From assembly GCF_021278025.1 (NCBI RefSeq), contig NZ_JAIBHJ010000011.1:1-64000 (forward strand): a DNA stretch of 64,000 nt, written 5' to 3'. Source of the DNA: Motilimonas sp. E26 (GTDB lineage Bacteria; Pseudomonadota; Gammaproteobacteria; Enterobacterales; CBDFNC01). Position numbers and translations under genes: made by a program. Each line of letters starts with the position of its first letter. Within the stretch, counting starts at the first letter, position 1. The notes beneath the pieces are model-generated. The model worked only from the letters and a program-made list of their open reading frames with translations. It ran no database searches and was not told where the DNA came from. Below, piece by piece: positions 17,065-26,609 of the stretch.

Positions 17065-20000
17065 TTATTGGGCTTCAACCCGTAGCTCGGCAGTGGAACG
17101 ACTACGGTGGCCTAACAATGATGAAAGCTCCGCGGACTTAGGTTTAATTAATCTAAACAGTGGTAAATATTGATGAAATTTAGCCAAGATTTGTTCGGCG
17201 CGCGCACTGCCCGTTTCATCGAGATGCAAGTTGATCAGGCCGCGTAAGTGCTCTTGGTGAATGATTAAATCATCTAATTCAATCGCCTCAACCAGCTCTG
17301 GGTTTAGCTTCTCGCTAAAGTTACCTGCCTCATCAAGAATGTAAGCAAAACCGCCCGTCATCCCTGCCGCGAAGTTAACGCCCACTTCACCTAACACAGT
17401 GATAATACCGCCGGTCATGTATTCACAGCCGTTGTCGCCAATGCCTTCCACCACGGCATGGGCGCCGGAGTTACGCACCGCAAAGCGCTCACCCGCGCAG
17501 CCTGCAGCAAATAACTGACCACCAGTCGCGCCGTATAAGCAGGTGTTGCCGATGATGGCGGCCTCGTGGGATTTAAACGCCACGCCTGCATGAGGGTGGA
17601 TCACTAACTTACCCCCCGCCATGCCTTTGCCGACGTAATCGTTGGCGTCACCAGTGAGATATAACTCGACGCCGCCAGCATTCCACACGCCAAAGCTTTG
17701 CCCAGCGGTGCCGTTCAGTATAATTTTTATAGGATCGCTCGCCATCCCTTGATTGCCATGGCGCTTGGCGATAATGCCGGAAATCATCGCGCCGACGGAG
17801 CGGTCGGTATTGCGAACCGTATGGCGATAGACGCCGCCTGATTTGTGCGTAATCGCATCATTTAATTGCTCGGCCAATTTGCGGTTAAGCTCGCCTTTAT
17901 CAAACGGCGGGTTGGCTTCGGTGCAATATAATGGATGCCCTTTGGTACTTTTTGGCGCATACAAAATGGCAGACAAATCTAGCTTACTTTGTTTTTGGCT
18001 TTCACCATCTTTAACTAATAATAAGTCGGTGCGGCCAATTAAATCCGTTAGCTGTTTTACCCCTAATTGCGCCATCAGCTCACGGGCTTCTTGGGTGATA
18101 AACTTAAAGTAGTTCATCGCCATTTCCGGCAAGCCGTGATAATGATCGCGGCGCAGTTTTTCATCTTGAGTTGCCACACCTGTGGCGCAGTTGTTGAGAT
18201 GGCAAATACGCAAATACTTACAACCTAACGCGACCATAGGGCCGGTGCCAAAGCCAAAGCTTTCCGCGCCGAGGATCGCCGCTTTGATCACATCTAAACC
18301 GGTTTTAAGGCCGCCATCCACTTGCAAGCGCACTTTATGGCGCAAGTTGTTGGCTACCAGTGCTTGATGGGTTTCGGCAAGGCCGAGCTCCCAAGGGCTG
18401 CCCGCGTATTTGACCGAGGTTAATGGGCTTGCACCCGTGCCACCGTCATAGCCAGAAATGGTAATCAAGTCGGCATAGGCTTTGGCTACGCCCGTAGCGA
18501 TGGTGCCGACACCGGGCTCAGACACTAATTTAACTGAGACTAAGCAATCTGGATTAATTTCTTTAATATCAAAAATCAACTGAGCTAAGTCTTCAATAGA
18601 ATAGATATCATGATGAGGTGGTGGTGAAATTAGCGCCACACCGGGCGTGGAATAACGCAACTTAGCGATTTGCGCGGTGACTTTATGGCCGGGTAATTGG
18701 CCGCCCTCACCGGGTTTGGCCCCTTGCGCCACTTTAATTTGAATGACTTCGGCATTCATTAAATAGTGCGGCGTAACGCCAAAGCGTCCCGAGGCAATTT
18801 GTTTGATTTTTGATAGACGTTTGTTGCCAAAGCGAGCGGGGTCTTCACCGCCTTCTCCTGAGTTAGAGCGGCCGCCTAGGGTATTCATTGCAATTGCTAA
18901 GGCTTCATGGGCTTCAGGGCCGAGCGCACCAATGGACATGGCGGCAGAGTCAAAACGTTGATACAAAGACTCCGGCGCTTCAACTTGATCAAGGGCAATG
19001 GCTCTGGCATCGCGGGTCAGATTAAATAAATCGCGCAGACTGGAAACGGGGCGCAGATTGACCGTATCAGCAAACACTTTATAGTCTTGGTAATCACCTG
19101 ACTTCACCGCCACTTGTAGGCTGGTCACCACATCAGGGTTGTAGGCGTGGTATTCACCGTCATGCACGTATTTTAGTAAGCCGCCTTGTTCGAGTGGCTT
19201 ACGATGAATGTAGGCTTGTCGATGTAAGCGCAGCGCATCTTGTTCAAAATTAGTGAACTTAGCGCCGGCAATACGAGAGGTGACGCCTTTAAAGCAGCGC
19301 TCAATGACTTCGTCATCAATGCCGATGGCTTCAAATAACTGCGAGCAGCGATAACTGGCTACCGTTGATATGCCCATCTTCGACATGATTTTGTATAAGC
19401 CTTTATTAATACCGTTACGATAGTTTTCAAGGGCATCACGTAGGTTAAGATTTAAGGTGCCGTTATCAACCAATTGCCCTAACGTTTCATAGGCTAAATA
19501 GGGATAGACAGCCGTTGCACCAAAGCCGAGTAACACGGCAAATTGGTGTGGGTCGCGGCAGCTGGCGGTTTTAACCACTATGTTAGTGTCGCAGCGTAGG
19601 TTGTTATTTACCAGTGCTTGCTGTACTGCGCCCACCGCCATGGCTGCTGGGATCGGCAGCTGGTCTGGTGAAATGTTCTTATCTGATAACACCAGCAATA
19701 CCGTGCCACTTTGCGCTAACGAAACGGCTTGTTGTGCAATGCGCTCAACCGCCGCGCCTAAGCCTTCGTCGACACTAAAGGTGAGATCTATTTGGCCATG
19801 TTGGTAATGTTGTTGATCCAGTGCTAACAATTGCTTAATGTCGCTGTAAAGTAGAATCGGCGAGTCAAACATCACACGGTTGGCGTGGCCGGTAGTTTCA
19901 TTAAACACATTTTGCTCTTGACCAATGCAAGTGGCCAAGCTCATAACGTGATTTTCACGCAGTGGGTCAATCGGGGGGTTAGTGACCTGGGCAAATTTTT

Positions 20001-21525
20001 GTCTAAAATAATCATACAAGCTGCGTGGCCGCTGTGACAGCACGGCCATCGGCGTGTCATCGCCCATTGAGCCGGTAGCCTCTTGGCCGATTTCGCCAAG
20101 CACACGGATCACTTGCTCAATCTCTTCGGCGGAATAGCCAAACGATTTGTGATAGCTTTTCAGTGTGAGCTCATCCATTTGCCGAGCGCCAATGGCATTG
20201 TCGGGTATTTGACTAAATGGCTGCAAACGTTGGCTGTTGGCACTGAGCCACTCGCGGTATGGGTGGCGGTTTTTTAAGTCTTGGTCAATTTCAAATGAGG
20301 TCCATAGCTTGCTGGTTTTGGTGTCGATAACAAACAACTCACCAGGGCCAACGCGGCCTTTTTCAACTACCTCATCGGGTTGGTAATCCCAAATACCGAC
20401 TTCAGAAGCAAGGGTAATAAAGTTGTCTTTGGTGATCACATAACGAGCAGGGCGCAGGCCATTACGGTCTAAGCCACAACCGGCAAAACGACCGTCGGTC
20501 ATCACGATGCCGGCAGGACCATCCCAAGGCTCCATGTGCATGGAGTTAAAGTCGTAGAAGGCTTTGAGGTCGTCATCCATTGAAGGGTGCTTTTGCCAGG
20601 CGGGTGGCACCACCAAGCGAAAAGCGCGGAAAAGATCCATGCCGCCAGCAAGGAATAATTCCACCATGTTATCTAATGAGGATGAGTCTGAGCCAGAGGT
20701 GTTCACAAAGGGCGCAGCATCTTGCATGTCGGGTAATAGCGGCGAGCCAAATTTATAAGAGCGTGCCTTGGCCCATTGGCGGTTGCCTTCGATAGTATTG
20801 ATTTCACCGTTGTGAGCCAATAAACGAAATGGTTGTGCCAATGGCCAGCGTGGTGAGGTGTTGGTTGAGAAGCGCTGGTGGAATAGGCAAATGCTGGTTT
20901 CCATGCGAATATCGGCCAGATCCAAATAGAAAGTAGGTAAATCCTCTGGCATCACCAAGCCTTTGTAGATCACCACTTGATTCGACAAACTGGCGATATA
21001 AAAGTCGTCATCATCGTTGATACGTTTTTCAATGCGGCGGCGTACCAGATAAAGGCGACGTTGCAAGTCTGACGCGCGCCAGCCCGTTGGTGCGTTAATA
21101 AAAATTTGCTGAATATCAGGTACGCTTTGCTTAGCAATATCACCTAATACATTGATATCAACTGGTACTGTGCGCCAACCTACCAAGGTCAGGGTTTCAC
21201 GGGCGAGCTCTTCAGTGATGATTTGTTTTGCACGCTTCGCTTTTTGTGCATCTTGGCTTAGAAAAAGCGTTCCAATGGCGTAATTGCGACCTAAGTTCCA
21301 GTTGTTTTCTTTGGCGACGGCACGAAAGAAGCTGTCGGGTTTTTGCATTAATAAACCACAGCCATCACCGGTTTTGCCATCAGCAGAGATGCCGCCGCGA
21401 TGCTTCATTCTATCTAATGCTGAAATAGCAACGCGCACCAGCTTATGGCTAGTTTTACCCTTAGTGTGGGCGATTAAGCCAAAGCCACAATTGTCACGTT
21501 CAAAAGAGGGGTGGTAAAGAGACAT
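17065..21525 (-). CDS. gltB: glutamate synthase large subunit
   Basis: The 1486-residue protein matches GltB throughout. ERDNCGFG puts the catalytic Cys at residue 13, exposed after removal of a short propeptide, for glutamine hydrolysis. The central part leads to the FMN domain (GVTPHYLMNAEVIQIK, GYDGGTGASP) and the 3Fe-4S Cys segment CKYLRICHLNNCATG. The C-terminal repeats form the GXGXG beta-helix. The open frame begins at 21627, but ATG 21525 has GGAG upstream and aligns with the known start region. It is divergent from yhcC. Confidence 0.96.
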   Translation of the reverse strand: MSLYHPSFERDNCGFGLIAHTKGKTSHKLVRVAISALDRMKHRGGISADGKTGDGCGLLMQKPDSFFRAVAKENNWNLGRNYAIGTLFLSQDAQKAKRAKQIITEELARETLTLVGWRTVPVDINVLGDIAKQSVPDIQQIFINAPTGWRASDLQRRLYLVRRRIEKRINDDDDFYIASLSNQVVIYKGLVMPEDLPTFYLDLADIRMETSICLFHQRFSTNTSPRWPLAQPFRLLAHNGEINTIEGNRQWAKARSYKFGSPLLPDMQDAAPFVNTSGSDSSSLDNMVELFLAGGMDLFRAFRLVVPPAWQKHPSMDDDLKAFYDFNSMHMEPWDGPAGIVMTDGRFAGCGLDRNGLRPARYVITKDNFITLASEVGIWDYQPDEVVEKGRVGPGELFVIDTKTSKLWTSFEIDQDLKNRHPYREWLSANSQRLQPFSQIPDNAIGARQMDELTLKSYHKSFGYSAEEIEQVIRVLGEIGQEATGSMGDDTPMAVLSQRPRSLYDYFRQKFAQVTNPPIDPLRENHVMSLATCIGQEQNVFNETTGHANRVMFDSPILLYSDIKQLLALDQQHYQHGQIDLTFSVDEGLGAAVERIAQQAVSLAQSGTVLLVLSDKNISPDQLPIPAAMAVGAVQQALVNNNLRCDTNIVVKTASCRDPHQFAVLLGFGATAVYPYLAYETLGQLVDNGTLNLNLRDALENYRNGINKGLYKIMSKMGISTVASYRCSQLFEAIGIDDEVIERCFKGVTSRIAGAKFTNFEQDALRLHRQAYIHRKPLEQGGLLKYVHDGEYHAYNPDVVTSLQVAVKSGDYQDYKVFADTVNLRPVSSLRDLFNLTRDARAIALDQVEAPESLYQRFDSAAMSIGALGPEAHEALAIAMNTLGGRSNSGEGGEDPARFGNKRLSKIKQIASGRFGVTPHYLMNAEVIQIKVAQGAKPGEGGQLPGHKVTAQIAKLRYSTPGVALISPPPHHDIYSIEDLAQLIFDIKEINPDCLVSVKLVSEPGVGTIATGVAKAYADLITISGYDGGTGASPLTSVKYAGSPWELGLAETHQALVANNLRHKVRLQVDGGLKTGLDVIKAAILGAESFGFGTGPMVALGCKYLRICHLNNCATGVATQDEKLRRDHYHGLPEMAMNYFKFITQEARELMAQLGVKQLTDLIGRTDLLLVKDGESQKQSKLDLSAILYAPKSTKGHPLYCTEANPPFDKGELNRKLAEQLNDAITHKSGGVYRHTVRNTDRSVGAMISGIIAKRHGNQGMASDPIKIILNGTAGQSFGVWNAGGVELYLTGDANDYVGKGMAGGKLVIHPHAGVAFKSHEAAIIGNTCLYGATGGQLFAAGCAGERFAVRNSGAHAVVEGIGDNGCEYMTGGIITVLGEVGVNFAAGMTGGFAYILDEAGNFSEKLNPELVEAIELDDLIIHQEHLRGLINLHLDETGSARAEQILAKFHQYLPLFRLIKPKSAELSSLLGHRSRSTAELRVEAQ

Positions 21526-21907
21526 AACTTTGCTCCAATTCCTATCATCGCCATCTCTAAAATATGTGGGATTAGCTTGCGATGATGCGTATTCGTTAAG
21601 TTGGCGAGAAACTAACCAGAAAAGCACAAGGAGTCAAATTTCGTTTACATTTAGTTAGGCTTGTTAACATTTATTTTTATTTAACCTTTTCAGCTGTCTA
21701 TCAAGTTACTTTCTGGCAGTAAATTGTCAGGTGCGCGTTATTCTAGTCATTAAGCTTAAGTTTAGGCTGTTTTTTGAACAAAAAGTTTACTGCTTTGTTA
21801 AAAATATAATAAACCCTTACTTAGTGCTTGTTTGATTTACCTCTACAACTTACTCCCTCTAGCTGATTAGCATGTCGACTTTGATTGAAGGGATAGAAGT
21901 AAACGCT
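21526..21907. other. divergent gltB / yhcC promoter region
   Basis: This AT-rich stretch of about 380 bases must hold the start signals for both gene directions. I see no operator I can name with confidence. Confidence 0.4.
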
Positions 21908-22843
21908 ATGCAGTTACATCATTGGGTAAATACCTTAGGCCAAGATTTAAAATCTCGTTATGGAGAAACGGTGCGTAAGCTCACCATACATGGCAACTTT
22001 ACTTGCCCAAATCGCGATGGGACATTAGGCACTGGTGGCTGTACTTTTTGTAATGTGGCGTCTTTTGTCGATGAAACCACTGCTGTGCAATCTATCGCGC
22101 AGCAGTTAGATGTTAAAGCCGAGCAGCTTAAGGCCAAGAGTTCGAAATATTTAGCTTATTTTCAGGCTTATACCAGCACTTACGGTGAGGTACTTGAATT
22201 AGACAGGCTATATCGGGAAGCCATGGCGTATCGCAATATAGTGGGATTATGTGTTGGCACTCGGCCGGATTGTGTGTCTGATGTGGTGTTGAATTTACTC
22301 TCAGGGTATCGCGAGCAGGGCTATGAAATTTGGCTTGAGCTTGGCTTACAAACCAGCAATGATAAAACCCTAAAGCGCATTAACCGTGGTCATGGTTGGG
22401 CCGAATATGAACATGTCTGCCTGAAAGCAAGAGCGTTAGGAATAAAAGTGTGTACCCACTTAATTGTCGGTTTGCCCGGCGAGGGTTGGCAAGATTATCA
22501 ACAGACCATAGATAAGGTTGTCGCATTAGGGGTTGATGGACTTAAATTGCATCCTTTACATATTGTTACAGGTTCAACTATGGCGAAAGCTTATGCTGCA
22601 AATAGGTTAGCTGCTATTACCCTTGAGGAATACGTTGCCGTTGCGGTAATGATGATCCAGCGCACGCCTGCTGAAGTGGTTTATCATCGCGTTTCTGCAA
22701 CAGCACGAAAGCCAACCTTGATTGCGCCTGCGTGGTGTGAAGATCGTTGGCAAGGTATTATTGCTGTTGCCAAAGGGTTAGCTGCGTCAGGTTCACAAGG
22801 AAGTCAAACAAACTCCCGCTATCTATTTCGTTCTGTGAGCTAA
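21908..22843 (+). CDS. yhcC: radical SAM protein, TIGR01212 / YhcC family
   Basis: MQLHHWVNTLG... aligns with the start of E. coli YhcC, so ATG 21908 is chosen over the open frame from 21872. CPNRDGTLGTGGCTFC holds the three Cys that ligate a 4Fe-4S cluster. VGLCVGTRPDCV, WLELGLQT, HLIVGLPGEG and KLHPLHIV follow in family order. At 311 residues it is of normal length. Its substrate is not known. It lies divergent from gltB as in enteric bacteria, but here a diguanylate cyclase and folE2 separate it from arcB. Confidence 0.9.
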   Translation: MQLHHWVNTLGQDLKSRYGETVRKLTIHGNFTCPNRDGTLGTGGCTFCNVASFVDETTAVQSIAQQLDVKAEQLKAKSSKYLAYFQAYTSTYGEVLELDRLYREAMAYRNIVGLCVGTRPDCVSDVVLNLLSGYREQGYEIWLELGLQTSNDKTLKRINRGHGWAEYEHVCLKARALGIKVCTHLIVGLPGEGWQDYQQTIDKVVALGVDGLKLHPLHIVTGSTMAKAYAANRLAAITLEEYVAVAVMMIQRTPAEVVYHRVSATARKPTLIAPAWCEDRWQGIIAVAKGLAASGSQGSQTNSRYLFRSVS

Positions 22844-22915
22844 CACGGATGTTTCAACGGATAAGTTGTTTAAGGCTGGTTAAATGAGCGCAGTCATTCA
22901 TAATAACAGTGGAGT

Positions 22916-25420
22916 ATGGATAAGGGGGCGCAGAGCCACTATTGCATGTTTAATAAGTGTTTTAATTTAATAATTTATTGCTTGTCTGTTGTTCTATTTG
23001 CAGGCTCAAGTGGCTTTGCCTATAGTGCCGATAATCTATTAGATACCGAAAAGCCAAAATCTATTAATATAGTCGTACCAGATGGGCATGTACCCTTTGG
23101 TTTTTATCAAGACGACTTATTAACGGGGGTGCTAACGGATTATTGGGCTCTTTGGGCGGAAAATACAGGCATTGACGTGAACGTGCTGGCGCAAACTGAG
23201 GCAAGCTTTGGCGATGCGCGCAATATTCAGCTTAGCCTCTCATCACAAAGTTATAACCCCGATGTATTACGTATCCCGTTAGTGGGGTTAAAGGTCAAGT
23301 TATACTATTTAAAGAAAAACCAGCGGCTTATTTCTCGTGCGCTACAGGATAAGCAAAATCAAGTTCGCTTAGGGTATGTTGAACGTAAAGGTTTTTTACG
23401 TGACAACGTAGAGCGGCAAATTAACATTCAAGCTAACGCTTATGACTCTTCTATTGTGCTTATGTGGCATTTAATCCAAGGTGATATTGATGCTATTGCA
23501 ACGGTTAGTATTGATACTGGTGCTGGCCAGAGTGATGATCTACTTACTTTATTCATGAACTCTTATCATTTAGCTGAACTAGACGTGGTCGCGCAGGTTG
23601 AGCCGACTCAGGGTGAGTTAATTGATTGGATAAGTTGGGGCGCTAATCTGATCAGCTCTTCTGAGTTGCAAAAACTCGACGCTAAATGGCTTTCTTTATC
23701 TGGCATGTGGTGGTGGATATTTTTACCCATCGTTATTGCGGTGGCGTTAACTATCTTTATCGTGCGAGGGGTTAAGCGTAGGGGGCAAAATAAATCGTTT
23801 TCACTTGCCATGATGCCTTTTGCTTCTGTGGTGATTAGTCAAGATGGTAAATATTTACTTGAAGCGAACGCCATGGCTCAAGAGCTGAAACTGTGCCCGG
23901 AAGATCCCTATAAACAGCCGTTACCTGAGTGCCTACAGCCTGTCGCGAGTTTAATTCAAACCAGTTTGGATGAGGGTGAAATTGTAAACCAACAAATTGG
24001 TTTAACCTGTTTATCGGGGAGTTGGCACTTTTTCATTTTAAACGCCAAGCGTATTCAGCGGGGTAAACATCATTACTGGTTGTGCCAACTTTGTCGGTTA
24101 ACGGCGCAGCCTGATTTTCGCCCTTTACCTCAACAACAAGCCTTGTTACGTGATGTTTTAGCGGCAATTACCAGCCCAGCTTGTATTAAAGATAAACATG
24201 GTGTGGTGCTCGCCTGTAACAAGCTTTGGTCCGATTTGGTTGGTTTAAAAAACGGTGATGTTATTGGCAAGCGTGACAGAGATGTACTGTCAAAAGATGA
24301 ATTAGCGCGCCAGCGGCCTTTAGAATCAAAAGCTTGGCTGGGGCAAGTACAGCGCGGTGATGATATTATTGTCTACCCAATGGAAAACGAACAGCAAAAT
24401 ATATACGCTTTGCTGGTGGTTCTGAACCAGTCTCAGACCCTTACTCGACAAGAATGTGATGCCGAAAAAACGCAATATTTAACCGCTTCTTTAATGGCCA
24501 TGTTTAATGATTATCCTGATCCGGTTGCGATTGTGACACAAGCGGGTTTATGTAAAGTGGCTAACAATGCATTTGCTGATGCCATGGTGCAAAAGCCATT
24601 AACTGATGTTATTAACCAAGCTGTCGCTAATATTTTGCCAAGCGATAAAGTTGACTGGAATCAACGTCAGCACAAACAGATATTTCGAGCTAAAGATAGT
24701 GTTAAGTATGAAGAGCTGGTGTTTTTACCTCAAGGCCAGCAGCAATGGCTTGAAGTAGTGAAGAACCCATTTGTATTTCCACTTGATAACGAAGCCGCTA
24801 TTTTGATGGTCACCCATGATATTACCGAACGTAAGGATACGGAGCAGCAACTGGCTGACGCAATTGGTAAGTTAGAAGAGCTTAGTTTTATTGATAGTTT
24901 AACCCAAGTAGCTAATAGACGTAGTTTTGATGAACAATTACGTTATTACTGGCGCAGCAGTATTAGCCAAGAGCAATCGATGTCACTTATCTTACTGGAT
25001 ATCGACTTTTTTAAGCCGTATAACGACAATTATGGCCATCAAGAAGGCGATCAAGCGCTGACCTTAGTCGCTAGCACCATTAAGAATGCATCCAAGCGAG
25101 CAACCGACTTAGTGGCACGTTATGGCGGGGAAGAGTTTGTTATTTTATTGCCCGACACTGATAAAGCAGGTGCAGAGCATATTGCTGAACTGATCCGCCA
25201 AGCGGTAGAGGATAAGAATATTCCCCATGCTCATTCACAGGTTGCTAACCATATTACGGTGAGTTTAGGCATCGCCACCCTGACGCCCGATCCAGACTTA
25301 GATTACGACACCTTAATTGAACAAGCCGACTTAGCGTTATATCAAGCCAAAGACAGTGGTAGAAACCAACTACTGCATTTTGAACAGTTGGCAGGCATGA
25401 TGGATGAAGCGAGCGACTAA
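22916..25420 (+). CDS. membrane diguanylate cyclase with periplasmic solute-binding-like sensor
   Basis: An N-terminal signal segment is followed by a periplasmic region of about 220 residues that looks like a type 3 solute-binding protein (INIVVPDGHVPFGFY, GVLTDYWALW). A Trp-rich membrane helix lies near residues 264-285. Next come two PAS-like regions (about 400-510 and 520-650) and a GGDEF domain with DSLTQVANRR and RYGGEEF (near 737). The intact GGEEF site should make cyclic di-GMP. An inhibitory RxxD site is not obvious. ATG 22946 is an alternative start that gives a neater signal peptide. Confidence 0.85.
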   Translation: MDKGAQSHYCMFNKCFNLIIYCLSVVLFAGSSGFAYSADNLLDTEKPKSINIVVPDGHVPFGFYQDDLLTGVLTDYWALWAENTGIDVNVLAQTEASFGDARNIQLSLSSQSYNPDVLRIPLVGLKVKLYYLKKNQRLISRALQDKQNQVRLGYVERKGFLRDNVERQINIQANAYDSSIVLMWHLIQGDIDAIATVSIDTGAGQSDDLLTLFMNSYHLAELDVVAQVEPTQGELIDWISWGANLISSSELQKLDAKWLSLSGMWWWIFLPIVIAVALTIFIVRGVKRRGQNKSFSLAMMPFASVVISQDGKYLLEANAMAQELKLCPEDPYKQPLPECLQPVASLIQTSLDEGEIVNQQIGLTCLSGSWHFFILNAKRIQRGKHHYWLCQLCRLTAQPDFRPLPQQQALLRDVLAAITSPACIKDKHGVVLACNKLWSDLVGLKNGDVIGKRDRDVLSKDELARQRPLESKAWLGQVQRGDDIIVYPMENEQQNIYALLVVLNQSQTLTRQECDAEKTQYLTASLMAMFNDYPDPVAIVTQAGLCKVANNAFADAMVQKPLTDVINQAVANILPSDKVDWNQRQHKQIFRAKDSVKYEELVFLPQGQQQWLEVVKNPFVFPLDNEAAILMVTHDITERKDTEQQLADAIGKLEELSFIDSLTQVANRRSFDEQLRYYWRSSISQEQSMSLILLDIDFFKPYNDNYGHQEGDQALTLVASTIKNASKRATDLVARYGGEEFVILLPDTDKAGAEHIAELIRQAVEDKNIPHAHSQVANHITVSLGIATLTPDPDLDYDTLIEQADLALYQAKDSGRNQLLHFEQLAGMMDEASD

Positions 25421-25450
25421 GAGATAAACTAGCCACTAAAGACAGCTAAT

Positions 25451-25478
25451 AAAAAAGGCGCTTATTTGCGCCTTTTGT
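25451..25478. terminator. bidirectional intrinsic terminator
   Basis: AAAAGGCGC and GCGCCTTTT pair around TTATTT between two convergent genes, with A and T runs on the outer sides. Confidence 0.85.
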
Positions 25479-25499
25479 ATTTCGACTAAACAATTACTC

Positions 25500-26426
25500 C
25501 TAGGGCCTAAAGCCGCCTGGGACACCTTTTGTTGTTACCGCAACCGCATCATGGGCGTGAAGACTTTCATAATGGTTTACGCGTACCCAAAAGTCGGCAA
25601 ATTCTGCGCGTGGCGTTAATGCATGTTGCAAACGACGTGCTGCATCTTCACAAAACATTAGGTTTTGGCCATTTAAACGCGCAAATTCTTGCTCATCTTC
25701 ACGCTTAACCGCCGCTTGTACTGGCGTTTGCAGTGCTTGCTCAACTAAGTCAATGATTTCAATAATAGGTAAATATTGGTTTTCATTGGTTAGTTTTACT
25801 TTCACCTGAGCATTACTGCGCTGACTGTGAGGCGTGGCTACTATGCCTTGTGTTGTGCCTAACCATGCATGAACGGCTTCTTTGTCTAGGCTTTCGCCTG
25901 TGGCAAAGTTGTCGTTAAAAGCTTGTTGGATCAACTGGCGCGCTAAGGCTGCAGAGCAAGGGCAAGTAGACGAATAAGGTACGTTTAATTCAAGCTCAAG
26001 TTCAAAGTTGTCGTCCTCTTGGCGTGCGGTCAGTACCACAGGATAGGCCTTCCAGCCTTGCTTACCACTGATCAGTGATTTGCGACGTAAATGATAATCA
26101 AACGACAATTTTAAATGCGCTTGATTACTCAAGTCTTCGTGACTAACTAGAAAATCATCTAATAATTGTTTTAGGCTCGCTAGGGTCACTTCGCCATTAA
26201 CTGATAATTCATCAAGTAATAAATACAAGCGTGACATATGAATGCCTTTAGCTTTGGTATCAGCGAGATTAACAAAAGCTTCTGCCTTTGCACTGACTTG
26301 ACGCGCGGCTTGATTATCACTTGAAACCATCAGAGGTAACTCTATTTGGCTCATTCCAACCCAGTCTAATAGCCCTTCTTTTTGGGCGAAGGCACTATTG
26401 GCAACGTCCGGCATTGATGATGACAT
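25500..26426 (-). CDS. folE2: GTP cyclohydrolase I type 2
   Basis: The 308-residue protein matches the FolE2 (type IB) family: [21 protein letters not shown], the metal-site [23 protein letters not shown], and FCEDAARRL. It converts GTP to dihydroneopterin triphosphate for folate and queuosine synthesis. Type IB enzymes use metals other than zinc and are often induced under zinc limitation, but I see no clear Zur box upstream. ATG 26426 is preceded by AGGAG. It is divergent from arcB. Confidence 0.93.
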   Translation of the reverse strand: MSSSMPDVANSAFAQKEGLLDWVGMSQIELPLMVSSDNQAARQVSAKAEAFVNLADTKAKGIHMSRLYLLLDELSVNGEVTLASLKQLLDDFLVSHEDLSNQAHLKLSFDYHLRRKSLISGKQGWKAYPVVLTARQEDDNFELELELNVPYSSTCPCSAALARQLIQQAFNDNFATGESLDKEAVHAWLGTTQGIVATPHSQRSNAQVKVKLTNENQYLPIIEIIDLVEQALQTPVQAAVKREDEQEFARLNGQNLMFCEDAARRLQHALTPRAEFADFWVRVNHYESLHAHDAVAVTTKGVPGGFRP

Positions 26427-26609
26427 TAAGGCGATACTCCTGATTACTACTAAAACAGACCCAATTCTATCACTGAGCGAAGGTGTTTTGGCTCAAATTT
26501 TGATAAGGCCGCGAATTATAAACCCCTTAGGGCAGATTAAAAACCATAAAAAACCAAGGTTTTTCACTTTAGGTCGTTTATTATTGGGGCCATAAAAGGG
26601 AGCGTTTGC

